Below, one piece after another: positions 1 to 8,159 of a stretch of 64,000 nucleotides of DNA (the first letter of the stretch is position 1; each line of letters opens with the position of its first letter). Position numbers and translations under genes: made by a program. The notes under the pieces are model-generated. The model was not told the origin of the DNA, did not search any database, and saw only the letters and a program-made list of their open reading frames with translations. The stretch is taken from NCBI RefSeq assembly GCF_035317345.1, contig NZ_JAYKTU010000003.1, one strand, 5' to 3'. The DNA comes from Cellvibrio fontiphilus (GTDB taxonomy: Bacteria; Pseudomonadota; Gammaproteobacteria; Pseudomonadales; Cellvibrionaceae).

Positions 1-174
1 CGTTGGACTGCCGATGGAAAAACCTCGTGGGAAATTTCACAGCTGCTAAATACCTCCGAGCGCACTATTAATTTTCATTTAACCAACTCCATGTCAAAAC
101 TCGACGTCAATAATCGCCAACACGCCGTTGCCAAAGCGGTGTTACACGGCATTATTAATCCCAATCCATTTTAA
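1..174 (+). CDS. LuxR-family transcriptional regulator, C-terminal end (partial)
   Basis: Only the last 57 codons are inside the window, in frame 1, ending at TAA 172-174. The translation opens with RWTADGKTSWEIS and continues with SERTINFHL, a KL.VNNR pair and AVAKAVLHG. This is the GerE-type helix-turn-helix of LuxR regulators, with the W.A.GK..WEI, NFH and NR..AV positions typical of the acyl-homoserine-lactone subgroup (LasR/RhlR-like). The ligand-binding half lies upstream, so quorum-sensing function is an inference from the HTH subtype only. Confidence 0.8.
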   Translation, partial: RWTADGKTSWEISQLLNTSERTINFHLTNSMSKLDVNNRQHAVAKAVLHGIINPNPF

Positions 175-350
175 TAGCCTGTCAGTTTTTACAGCTAACC
201 GCACAAGCCGCAATGATTTCTAATAAGTGAACAACACACTCACGTGTTTGCTGTTTAGCACTATTGAATTCAGCCAATTTATTTGCGGACGTGATCATGA
301 ATAAATACGACCATTCTTTTTTATCGCAAGATTTTTTCCACCACAAATTA

Positions 351-1964
351 ATGTCATTAAAACATTTTGTAACGCCAACGATTGCTGTAGCAACCTGCAG
401 TTTATTGGTTGCCTGCGGGGGCGGTGGAGGTGGCGGCGGCAATAATAATTCCAGTGCGGCATCCAGTGTCAGCAGTGCAACCAACAGCCTTTCGTCTGCT
501 GTGTCGTCGTTGAGCGCATCATCATTAACTGTTTCCTCCCTGAGTGCCTCATCACGTAACACCTCGTCCTCGTTGGGTTTGTCATCCGCAAGCAGCACAC
601 CAACCAGTGCTTCATCGCGCAGCAGCTCGTCCAACAACTCAGTTGTCTCCAATGCCATCAGAATCTCACCGACTGGTGCGGCCAGTGCACGGGTAGCCAT
701 AGATGATCAAGGCAATGCCTGGGCGATCTGGAAAGGCATTATCGAGGGCGCTAGCGGTGGCGATAATTTAATTGCCAATCGCTATGTAAAAGGCTCAGGC
801 TGGGGCACGGCACAACTTTTGGAAACCGATGGCGGGTCTGTTGATAAAGCGGAAATTTACGTAGACCCAAGCTCCGGGCGCGCCGTGGCAACCTGGACGC
901 AACTCACCTCTGCCGGCGCCTACGATTTGTGGGTGCGCCGCTTTGCGCCCGCAACCGGCTGGGCGAATGCAGAGCGCATCGAAAACTCCGAGGGGGCAAT
1001 GGGCTTTTTCGCCAAAACTATTATCGACAGCAACGGCAATGCGCTGGCGGTATGGGCACAGTCGCCGGTCAATTTAGGGCGCTTTAGCATCTGGTCCAGC
1101 CATTACACGGCAGCAGCGGGCTGGTCGCAACCGGTTCTGCTGGAGGACAACGAAGTGATTGGCGGCCAGGATGGATCACCGAGCCTCGCTTGGCTGGGTG
1201 ATGGCAGAGCGTTGGTGGTGTGGTTAAACAGCGGCAACAACCGCGTCAATATCGCCGCCAATAGCTATACCGCTGCCAGTGGCTGGGCCGGCGATGAAAT
1301 CCTGATCGCCGATACCGGTGGCGATATGTCGCTCAACCATCCGCTCTTGATTAACGATGGCGCAGGCAAAGCCCTGCTGGTGTGGGGCCAGTGGAATTCG
1401 CTGGGTGGTGGCAGTTTCACCAGCCGGATACTGGCCAAAAGTTACAACAACGGCTGGTCAAATGAGATTGCCGTGGTCGGCGAGGACAGCGGCAGTGACT
1501 TGGTGAGTGCACCACGCGCCGCCAGCAACGGGAATGGTGTTGCCCTTGTCACCTGGGGCCGTAAAAATCAGGCAATTATGGCAAACACCCGTGCTGCGAA
1601 CGGCACCTGGGGCACCCAGTCGATAATCAAACCGGGCAACGCCGATTTTGTGCAGAGCATTCCTGAAGTTGCCATCGATAGCGCTGCGAATGGCTTGCTG
1701 GTGTGGTCACAGGAATCCAACGACAACACCACCAAAGACAGCTGGTTCGCCAACCTCAGTGGCAACAGCGGCAGCTGGGCAAACGGGCAATTGCTGGAGA
1801 ATTTTGTAGGCACTGCCGTTGAACCTGTGGTAGCCGGCAATAGCGCGGGAGATCGTGTAGTGGTTTGGTACAACATCAATACCTTTGGCGCCACCGGCTC
1901 GGAAATTTACGCCCGTTATTTCCCCGCTGGCACCACTCCGGCGCCCTTACCGGCACAGGACTAA
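351..1964 (+). CDS. Surface lipoprotein with poly-Ser linker and repeated beta-propeller-like domain
   Basis: The protein begins with a lipoprotein signal ending in LLVAC, directly followed by a run of glycines and then about 70 residues rich in serine. Such linkers are typical of secreted Cellvibrio and Saccharophagus proteins. The rest is made of repeats of about 60 residues containing ALAVW/ATWTQ strands followed by a GW turn, which suggests a beta-propeller or sialidase-like fold. ATG 351 is chosen because it puts a short basic segment and hydrophobic core before the lipobox; ATG 297 or TTG 264 in the same frame would add an unlikely N-terminal tail. No strong ribosome site is visible for any of them. 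Enzymatic function is not recognisable. The gene ends in a clear terminator. Confidence 0.75.
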   Translation: MSLKHFVTPTIAVATCSLLVACGGGGGGGGNNNSSAASSVSSATNSLSSAVSSLSASSLTVSSLSASSRNTSSSLGLSSASSTPTSASSRSSSSNNSVVSNAIRISPTGAASARVAIDDQGNAWAIWKGIIEGASGGDNLIANRYVKGSGWGTAQLLETDGGSVDKAEIYVDPSSGRAVATWTQLTSAGAYDLWVRRFAPATGWANAERIENSEGAMGFFAKTIIDSNGNALAVWAQSPVNLGRFSIWSSHYTAAAGWSQPVLLEDNEVIGGQDGSPSLAWLGDGRALVVWLNSGNNRVNIAANSYTAASGWAGDEILIADTGGDMSLNHPLLINDGAGKALLVWGQWNSLGGGSFTSRILAKSYNNGWSNEIAVVGEDSGSDLVSAPRAASNGNGVALVTWGRKNQAIMANTRAANGTWGTQSIIKPGNADFVQSIPEVAIDSAANGLLVWSQESNDNTTKDSWFANLSGNSGSWANGQLLENFVGTAVEPVVAGNSAGDRVVVWYNINTFGATGSEIYARYFPAGTTPAPLPAQD

Positions 1965-1980
1965 ACGTTTTTAACCCCAT

Positions 1981-2018
1981 GCGCCGCAGAGTTTTCCGAG
2001 CCGCTGCGGCGCTTTTTT
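1981..2018 (+). terminator. Rho-independent terminator of the lipoprotein gene
   Basis: A perfect 9-bp stem, GCGCCGCAG (1981-1989) with CTGCGGCGC (2004-2012), is followed by six T (2013-2018). It sits 17 bases after the lipoprotein stop codon. Confidence 0.85.
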
Positions 2019-2030
2019 CCGGGGCAAAAC

Positions 2031-3098
2031 TCACACAGTCAAATTGATTTCCTGTATCACACCGGCCCTGCCATCCTCGGTGAGGTAGACGCCGGAGTTG
2101 GCAACTTCACCCAGGGATTGATTGTCCGCCGCTTTCAATTGAAAGGGCGATGACACATGGCCAAGAAAAATTGCACCTATCTGTTTATCGCCCAGCGCCG
2201 CCAGTTGGCTGGAGCCATCTTCGTTTGTCATCCAGATACGCAACTGGTGATAAATACTGTCGCCCGCGTCGATAAAATTATTCCCGTCCTCATCAAAGGC
2301 AGCTAACTCCATAAATCCGCGACCACTGCTGGGTCCAAATAATTCAGTGCCATTATTGATCTGGCCATCTCCATTTCGATCCAGTGCCAGATAGCCATTG
2401 CCGGGGCGCAAGCTCGCGATTTGCTCGGCACTGCCATCGCTATCCAAATCAAAGGCAAAGCGGGTTTGGCTCAGGCCAACCCCCAAACCGTCGAAATTAA
2501 TGACCAGCGGATCGATTTTGGCCGCGCCAAGGCGCAGCTCCAGATTGGACTCTTGCACAAACTCGCGGCTCATGGACAGGGCAACACTAAACTCGATTTC
2601 ACGGCCATCGGCGGTGCGCACCACCCCAACCGCGGCAAAACTCATTTTTTCCTGCTCCAGATAGCGCTCCTGGCGCTGATACACCAACCCCGGCCCGGCT
2701 GCACGCGCCGCCACTTGCGGCGGTGGACTGGCATCCACCGCCAGGGTTTGCCCACCGGCAGCACCAATCGCAGCCTGCAGATCAGCAGGTGTACTTACCT
2801 GCATCTCCTCACCGGTAATCGCTTTGTACATCGCCCCCAGAATCATCAGATTCAAGCGCGAACGGGAATCCAGTTGCGGCGACAGATCCAGCAGCTGTCG
2901 CTCGCGATGCATGGCCAACACCGAACCAGCTGAGGATAAATCCACCCGCACGGCGACTTCTTGCGGCGCGGCGGCCGGCGCGCTATTGGGCGCCGGGGTG
3001 TTATCGCCCCCCCAGAACTCAAGGCGTTCGCTGACCCGGTGCTCTTCGCGGTACGCCTGCCGGGATGCCATTTGGATTTGCGAATTGGAAATAATCAT
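2031..3098 (-). CDS. EF-hand-like calcium-binding protein, unknown function
   Basis: About 355 residues without a signal peptide. The central part carries acidic loops typical of dockerin or EF-hand type Ca2+ sites: DLDSDGSAE, LDRNGDGQINNGTELFG and FDEDGNNFIDAGD, ending near RIWM. This arrangement occurs in a widespread family of uncharacterised proteobacterial proteins, some of them associated with secreted or VCBS-type proteins. The N-terminal half is Ala/Gly/Pro-rich. ATG 3098 is taken as the start; a GTG at 3125 with AGGA just upstream is an alternative. The gene converges on the lipoprotein gene. Confidence 0.7.
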   Translation of the reverse strand: MIISNSQIQMASRQAYREEHRVSERLEFWGGDNTPAPNSAPAAAPQEVAVRVDLSSAGSVLAMHRERQLLDLSPQLDSRSRLNLMILGAMYKAITGEEMQVSTPADLQAAIGAAGGQTLAVDASPPPQVAARAAGPGLVYQRQERYLEQEKMSFAAVGVVRTADGREIEFSVALSMSREFVQESNLELRLGAAKIDPLVINFDGLGVGLSQTRFAFDLDSDGSAEQIASLRPGNGYLALDRNGDGQINNGTELFGPSSGRGFMELAAFDEDGNNFIDAGDSIYHQLRIWMTNEDGSSQLAALGDKQIGAIFLGHVSSPFQLKAADNQSLGEVANSGVYLTEDGRAGVIQEINLTV

Positions 3099-3189
3099 AG
3101 GGCTGCCTGCCGGATTGAGGGACACAATCCTATAGCGGCAAAAACGCGCATTTTTTGAGCGGGAATTTAGACGATGTTGTTATAAGCGA

Positions 3190-4020
3190 CTAGTTGCTTG
3201 CTAAGGCCAACTGGTTTTTGTAACGCTGGTGCAGGATATTCACCCGGAAGACATAGGTTTTGGTTTCATCAAATGGAGGCACGCCGCCATACTTCTCCAC
3301 ATTGCCGGGGCCGGCGTTGTAGGCGGCGGTTGCACGGGTGATGTCGCCGTTAAAACGCTTGAGCAACCAAGCCAGGTATTTCACCCCGCCCTCAATGTTC
3401 TGTGCGGCATCATAAGCGTTGCCTACCCCCATATCCCTGGCGGTGCCGGGCATTAATTGCATCAACCCCATAGCGCCCTTGCGCGAACGGGCCAGCGGGT
3501 TGAAGTTAGACTCGGCATGAATCACCGCGCGCACTAACGAGGGATCTACCCCGTGGCGTGCGGCAGCTTGGGTAATCGAGTAGGTAAATTGCGACAGGTA
3601 AAGACGTGTGACGCGCCAATCCACGGTAGACAAGGGGTTGCAGGCGTAACAGGAGTTATAAACGATGACCTGATAGTCGGTTTTGCGCGGCTGCCGGTCC
3701 GAGTAAGCCACGGCGCCATCTTTGTGGTATTTGAAAAAAGTGAGCTGCCTGGGTTTACTGGCCTGCTCCAGCGCCTCGCGCGCCAGCCGCTCCTGCTCCA
3801 GCCGCGCTTTTTCCTCAGCCGCCGTGCGCTCGGCGATTTGTCGCACATGGGCTTCAACATCAATCAAGCTGGAGGATTGTTGTGAGAGGCTGGCAGCGGC
3901 AGGCTGCGCCAGTGTTGCACCCACTGCTGCCGAAAACTCTGGCGGCGCCATTTCAGCCATAAGTGTCCCGCCGGGTAAACCCGGTAACAGCACACCCATG
4001 ACAAAAACATACTTACGCAC
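3190..4020 (-). CDS. Lytic transglycosylase (SLT domain), periplasmic
   Basis: The C-terminal 150 residues are a soluble-lytic-transglycosylase-like (family 1) domain: catalytic Glu in HAESNFNP, then GAMGLMQLMPGTA and the substrate-groove motif AAYNAGPG. It would cleave the MurNAc-GlcNAc bond of peptidoglycan with formation of the anhydro product. A hydrophobic N-terminus (YVFVMGVLLPGLPG) is the probable export signal. It is followed by an Ala/Glu-rich helical stretch and a short DUF4124-like segment (YHKDGAVAYSDRQ). The start is uncertain: GTG 4020 gives the cleanest signal peptide, while in-frame TTG 4041 and GTG 4029 are also possible. Confidence 0.85.
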   Translation of the reverse strand: MRKYVFVMGVLLPGLPGGTLMAEMAPPEFSAAVGATLAQPAAASLSQQSSSLIDVEAHVRQIAERTAAEEKARLEQERLAREALEQASKPRQLTFFKYHKDGAVAYSDRQPRKTDYQVIVYNSCYACNPLSTVDWRVTRLYLSQFTYSITQAAARHGVDPSLVRAVIHAESNFNPLARSRKGAMGLMQLMPGTARDMGVGNAYDAAQNIEGGVKYLAWLLKRFNGDITRATAAYNAGPGNVEKYGGVPPFDETKTYVFRVNILHQRYKNQLALASN

Positions 4021-4171
4021 TGCCAACACTCTTCTGATCAATACAAAACCGGTTGCCGGGCTCAGGCAATCGAGGCCGCCTGCCCGCTCAGGGGTAAGGC
4101 TAAGTGTAGCCCAGTGAATTGGCGCAGCGTGGCATCAAAATCCATTTTCGTGACTTATTGCCCGTTGCACT

Positions 4172-4582
4172 CTATGACTCAAGCCACACATCGCGCACCC
4201 AGTGCCATACCGAAGGCCAAGTCTCATCGGTCAAGTCACCATCGCGCCAGAACACGACTTCGCCATCCGGCTCTACGCAGTAGTAACTGCCATTCACTTC
4301 GCACAGTGGCATTAAATAACGCGGCACTCCCTGCTCCCAAGCGACCGCTGTCACCTCTGGCAAATAAGTGTGGGAGTGGGGGTCGGCAGCAGTGACCGGC
4401 TCGATGGAGCCATAAACCACATCGCTGGCCTCCAGTAAAAACTGGCGCATCTCACGCGGGATAGGTAAAAGCAACTCCTCTTCAATTTCGACCAGACGGT
4501 CTTCATCGGGCAATTCCAGAGGCACAGGCACGGGTTCGTTGTACTCGCGCAGCAAATCAAGAACTTCATCGATATCGGACAT
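4172..4582 (-). CDS. SMI1/KNR4 (SUKH) family protein
   Basis: 136 residues. The LPxPREMRQFLLEASDVVYGSIEPV stretch (written here with x for one residue) and the later YLMPLCEVNGSYYCV and VFWRDGD segments match the SMI1/KNR4 (SUKH) fold: an early helix, a W/F-rich sheet and a terminal helix. SUKH proteins often serve as immunity proteins to polymorphic toxins, but many are housekeeping orphans, and no toxin gene is adjacent here. ATG 4582 has AGGT about 7 bases upstream. It lies 83 bases downstream of polB on the same strand. Confidence 0.75.
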   Translation of the reverse strand: MSDIDEVLDLLREYNEPVPVPLELPDEDRLVEIEEELLLPIPREMRQFLLEASDVVYGSIEPVTAADPHSHTYLPEVTAVAWEQGVPRYLMPLCEVNGSYYCVEPDGEVVFWRDGDLTDETWPSVWHWVRDVWLES

Positions 4583-4665
4583 GGGTTTACCTGAACACTA
4601 AAAAGGGGAAAAGACTATAGCCCGAAGGGGGAGGGGGAACAAGCAGGCACATGCCGCAAGCGGTA

Positions 4666-7065
4666 TTAGCCGAATAGGGGCAACTGTTGATCCACCAACT
4701 GGGTCAGGGATTCATCCAAAAAATGCAAAATACTGTCAGCCACCGGGCTGAGTTGTTTGTCGACGTAGTGCTGGTAATCAATCGGGCTTTGCAACAAAGC
4801 CAGATCCACTTCATAACTGCCCACCGGCTCAGGGCCATTGGTGGTAATAACATAACTAATCCAATCACCACGCCGCAAAGCTTCGCCCGTCAGTAGCGCG
4901 AATTTACGCGCTGCCTGCACATGGGGCGGTACATTTTTTTGATATTCGTGCAAATGGCGCCGCAAGCGTTTGCGATAAATTAATTGCAGGTCGCGCTTGC
5001 CGGCAATAACCTCATCGTTAGTAATACGCACAAAATCCAGATAATCCTCACCGTTAAAAATTTTGCGGTAAAGCTCTGCCTGAAAATCCTTGGCGAGCTG
5101 AGTCCAATCAGTGCGTACATTTTCCAAACCTTTAAACACCATTTCGCGCACGCCATTTACCTCGACTAAACCGGCGTAACGTTTTTTAGTGCCCAATTCC
5201 GAGCCGCGAATAGTCGGCATTAAAAAACGCAGGTAATGCGTCTCGTATTGAATTTCCAGTGCACTTTTTATCGCGAACTCATGTTGCAAGGTTTGCGCCC
5301 ACCAAAGGTTTAATTCTTTAGCCAGACGCTTACCAATCGCATCACACTGGGCTGCATTTTTGGGCGCATGACCAGCGCAATTATTTTCCAGCCACACAAA
5401 TAACGAGTCGGTATCGCCATAAATCACCGCATATCCTTGCTGTTCAATCCATTCGCGGCTGCGCTGGATAATTTCATGGCCACGCAGAGTGATGGAACTG
5501 CATACACGTGGATCAAAAAAACGGCAACCGGTTGAACCCAGCACACCGTAGAATGAATTCATAATAATTTTAATCGCGTGAGAGAGCGGCGCGTTTTTAT
5601 GTTGCTTGGCGCGATCGCGCGCCGAGGAAAGCTGCTCAATGACTTGCGGCAATATATGCCCTTCGCGCGCAAAAAAAGCGCCATTAAAACCCGGCACGAT
5701 TTTTTCATCGCCCATGCACTCATGCTGCGCCAACCAAAATGCACAGGGGTCAATTAAAAAACTGCGCATAATACTTGGGTACAGACTTTTAAAATCCAGC
5801 ACCAGGACATTGTCATAAATGCCAGGGCGCGAGTTCATCACATATCCGCCGGGGCTAATCACATCCGACTCAAGTTCACCCAAGTTAGGCGCCACATAAC
5901 CGCGCCGGTGCAAACGCGGCAAATATAAATACTCAAAGGCCGCCACCGAACCACCTATGCGATCCAACAACAAGCCGGTTAATTGGCTGCGCTCCATCGC
6001 AAAGGCTAACAGCTCCTGCTGCTGGAATATTTTCCACACCAATTCGCAGTCACACAGGTTGTACTGCGCGAGCGCAAGTTTGTCGGTATTAAATAACCGG
6101 GTAATGTCATCACCGCGCTGATTACCACCAATTAACTTGCTCTCACCTAATAATGTCCCGACGATGTTTTGCAGCGAATAACTTTCATAGCGGTAATTGG
6201 CAGCTTTTAATAATTCGATACCATCCAACGCAACGCGCCCTGGAATTACCACGTAACTGCGCCCGCCTTCACTAGCGTCCTCATGGCGCCAATGAATCGC
6301 TTGCTGTGCGCGCCCCAAATTCAGTGTCAAGGCTAATTTCTGGCAAATATTTTCCAGCACCAGTAAATCGAACTGCACCAAATTCCAACCAATTAAAATA
6401 TCAGGATCAAGCGCCGCAACTGCCGCAAAAAATTGTTGTAAGCATTCTTTATCGTCGCGACAAAAAATAACGCTGTGCTTACTTTCTGGTGTCGCGGTAA
6501 ATTCGCCATCACCGATCATAAACACGGTTTTTGCCGCATCACACCAAATGGCAATGGAATAAAGCTGCTGCGCATCCATCGAGGTTTCTATATCCAGCGA
6601 CAACAGTCGCAATTGTGGTCGCCACAACACATCCTCAACGGGTGCCAAACGCGGGTTGCGCAGCGGTTGTTGGGTAATATCCCGTATATCCAGCTGCGCC
6701 GCTGCGGTAATAAAACGCTCCATCAAATAGCGCTCAGGCGGGCGAATATCACTCTCCCAAAATACAATTTGCTGCTGACGCAATAGATCCTGCGCATCGC
6801 GTGCACTGCGGTGCTGTTTGAAATAGAGGGCAACAATCGGCTGATTATGAAAGTTTTTTAATTCCACCTCCGCCATACGCCAGGCGCGCAAGCGGGAAAA
6901 AAGCGCAGGCAATTCCGGTGCATATTTGCGCTCAACAAAAAACACTACCTCTTGCCCGGTAATTTGTGTCCAACAACTCCCCTGCTCCGTCGCCCACCAC
7001 AAATCCAACACCACACCCTCGCGGGTATCGCGCCATTGGCGGGTCAATAAAAAGGCGTTAGTCAT
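4666..7065 (-). CDS. polB: DNA polymerase II (family B)
   Basis: 799 residues, the usual length of Pol II. The exonuclease motif LSLDIETSMD is near residue 155, polymerase motif A (DFKSLYPSI) near 423 and the catalytic YGDTDS near 551, all intact. Pol II is the SOS-induced repair polymerase used for replication restart and bypass. The promoter region carries a LexA-type box directly below a -10 element, as expected for an SOS gene. The gene stands alone apart from the following SUKH gene. Confidence 0.95.
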   Translation of the reverse strand: MTNAFLLTRQWRDTREGVVLDLWWATEQGSCWTQITGQEVVFFVERKYAPELPALFSRLRAWRMAEVELKNFHNQPIVALYFKQHRSARDAQDLLRQQQIVFWESDIRPPERYLMERFITAAAQLDIRDITQQPLRNPRLAPVEDVLWRPQLRLLSLDIETSMDAQQLYSIAIWCDAAKTVFMIGDGEFTATPESKHSVIFCRDDKECLQQFFAAVAALDPDILIGWNLVQFDLLVLENICQKLALTLNLGRAQQAIHWRHEDASEGGRSYVVIPGRVALDGIELLKAANYRYESYSLQNIVGTLLGESKLIGGNQRGDDITRLFNTDKLALAQYNLCDCELVWKIFQQQELLAFAMERSQLTGLLLDRIGGSVAAFEYLYLPRLHRRGYVAPNLGELESDVISPGGYVMNSRPGIYDNVLVLDFKSLYPSIMRSFLIDPCAFWLAQHECMGDEKIVPGFNGAFFAREGHILPQVIEQLSSARDRAKQHKNAPLSHAIKIIMNSFYGVLGSTGCRFFDPRVCSSITLRGHEIIQRSREWIEQQGYAVIYGDTDSLFVWLENNCAGHAPKNAAQCDAIGKRLAKELNLWWAQTLQHEFAIKSALEIQYETHYLRFLMPTIRGSELGTKKRYAGLVEVNGVREMVFKGLENVRTDWTQLAKDFQAELYRKIFNGEDYLDFVRITNDEVIAGKRDLQLIYRKRLRRHLHEYQKNVPPHVQAARKFALLTGEALRRGDWISYVITTNGPEPVGSYEVDLALLQSPIDYQHYVDKQLSPVADSILHFLDESLTQLVDQQLPLFG

Positions 7066-7080
7066 AGGCTGTCATGCAAG

Positions 7081-7096
7081 CTGGTTAAGTAAACAG
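7081..7096. promoter_or_regulatory. LexA (SOS) box of polB
   Basis: Read toward polB the sequence is CTGTTTACTTAACCAG, a CTG-N10-CAG match to the gammaproteobacterial LexA consensus (CTGT-N8-ACAG). One arm is perfect and the other has one change. It starts one base below the -10 element and ends 15 bases before the polB start codon, an ideal position for repression. Confidence 0.8.
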
Positions 7097-7097
7097 T

Positions 7098-7126
7098 ATT
7101 ATCCTGCATGGTGCATAGCTATGCAA
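7098..7126 (-). promoter_or_regulatory. Sigma-70 promoter of polB
   Basis: On the minus strand, -35 TTGCAT (7121-7126) and -10 GATAAT (7098-7103) are separated by exactly 17 bases and followed immediately by the LexA box. Confidence 0.7.
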
Positions 7127-7192
7127 TTCGGAGAGCCTAAGCCAACTCAAACAACATAACACCGAGCACTACAATAATACCCAGTGCAGAAA

Positions 7193-7363
7193 TCGCCGGG
7201 CTTGCGCAGGTACATCCCTTTCAACTCTCGATTACGCCCAAGCTCTCTGCTGACTGTCGCAGAATCCTTCCCGGCTCCACGGCAATTTGTTTTTGCGTTA
7301 AACCCGCTTTTTTAGCGAGTAAATTTGATATCGTTCTTTTTCGGTCAGCTGGCGGTAATTCAC
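7193..7363 (-). pseudogene. IS30-family transposase, N-terminal remnant with frameshifts
   Basis: Reading the minus strand from GTG 7363 gives VNYRQLTEKERYQIYSLKK. After a frame change comes KAGLTQKQIAVE, and after another DSATVSRELGRNRELKG. Joined, these match the N-terminal HTH region of IS30 transposases (YRQLT..ER..I..L...G.TQ..IA..LGR..STVSREL.RN). The reading frame breaks twice within 60 codons and the catalytic DDE part is gone. No terminal repeats were identified. It occupies most of the 432-base gap between polB and the next gene. Confidence 0.75.
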
Positions 7364-7497
7364 TGTGCTTCGTCTCCCGGCCGGGAAACGCTCAGACTCT
7401 ACTATCTGGCCTCCTACTTACCACTTGCACTTATTATCCCAAACCGCCGGCATGTAGTTATCGCAATAGAAAATAATTTGAAATCAATGAGAACAAA

Positions 7498-8070
7498 ATG
7501 AAAAAATTGATAATCCTGGGGCATCCAGCGCAGGAAAGTTTTTGCAAAAGCATTGCTGAAACTTATTTGGCCACAGCCAAACAGATGGGCCAAGAGGTAG
7601 AGTTACTCAACCTTGCATTATTAAAATTTGACCCGATCCTCCACGAAGGATACAAAAAGGTTCAAGAGCTTGAACCTGATTTAGAGCATGCCAAACATTT
7701 GATTTCTTGGGCTGACCACCTGGTCTGGGTTTATCCAAACTGGTGGGGCGCAATGCCAGCACTGATGAAAGGATTTATCGATAGAGTGTTTATACCAGGA
7801 TACGCTTTCAAGTATCGTCAAAATTCAAGTTTATGGGACAAACTCCTTACTGGTAAGTCTGCACATTTGTACGTCACTATGGATTCGCCGCCCTGGTATT
7901 ACAACTGGGTTACAAAAATGCCTGGCCATAACCAAATGAAGCGAGCAATTCTGGAGTTTTGTGGTATTTCCCCAATAAAAATCACTAATTTTGGCCCACT
8001 TAAAGGATCGTCAGACAGTCAAAGAAAGAAATGGCTTAGGTTAGTAGCAGCAGATGCTGCAAGAAATTAA
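7498..8070 (+). CDS. NAD(P)H-dependent oxidoreductase, flavodoxin-like fold
   Basis: 190 residues. It starts with KLIILGHPAQESF, the flavin-phosphate loop of the NQO/KefF/MdaB family, followed by VWVYPNWWGAMPALMKGFIDRVF and, near the end, LEFCGI. These place it in the flavodoxin_2 family: FMN or FAD-binding quinone or electrophile reductases that work in the cytoplasm. The substrate cannot be told. A sampled line of its sequence is about 40 percent GC against about 47 percent in a sampled line of thrS, and it lies next to a broken transposase, so acquisition by transfer is possible. Confidence 0.85.
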   Translation: MKKLIILGHPAQESFCKSIAETYLATAKQMGQEVELLNLALLKFDPILHEGYKKVQELEPDLEHAKHLISWADHLVWVYPNWWGAMPALMKGFIDRVFIPGYAFKYRQNSSLWDKLLTGKSAHLYVTMDSPPWYYNWVTKMPGHNQMKRAILEFCGISPIKITNFGPLKGSSDSQRKKWLRLVAADAARN

Positions 8071-8113
8071 CTATTGCCAAACACCGATAAGAATTATTGA
8101 TTTATGAGGTAAA

Positions 8114-8153
8114 CCCGCATTCGCCAAGCTCCATGCGGGCAACTCATTTTTTT
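8114..8153 (+). terminator. Probable terminator after the oxidoreductase gene
   Basis: A 7-bp stem, CCCGCAT (8114-8120) with ATGCGGG (8133-8139), is followed by a T-run at 8147-8153. The loop is 12 bases and seven bases separate stem from T-run, so it is weaker than the other terminators here. Confidence 0.5.
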
Positions 8154-8159
8154 AAATCA

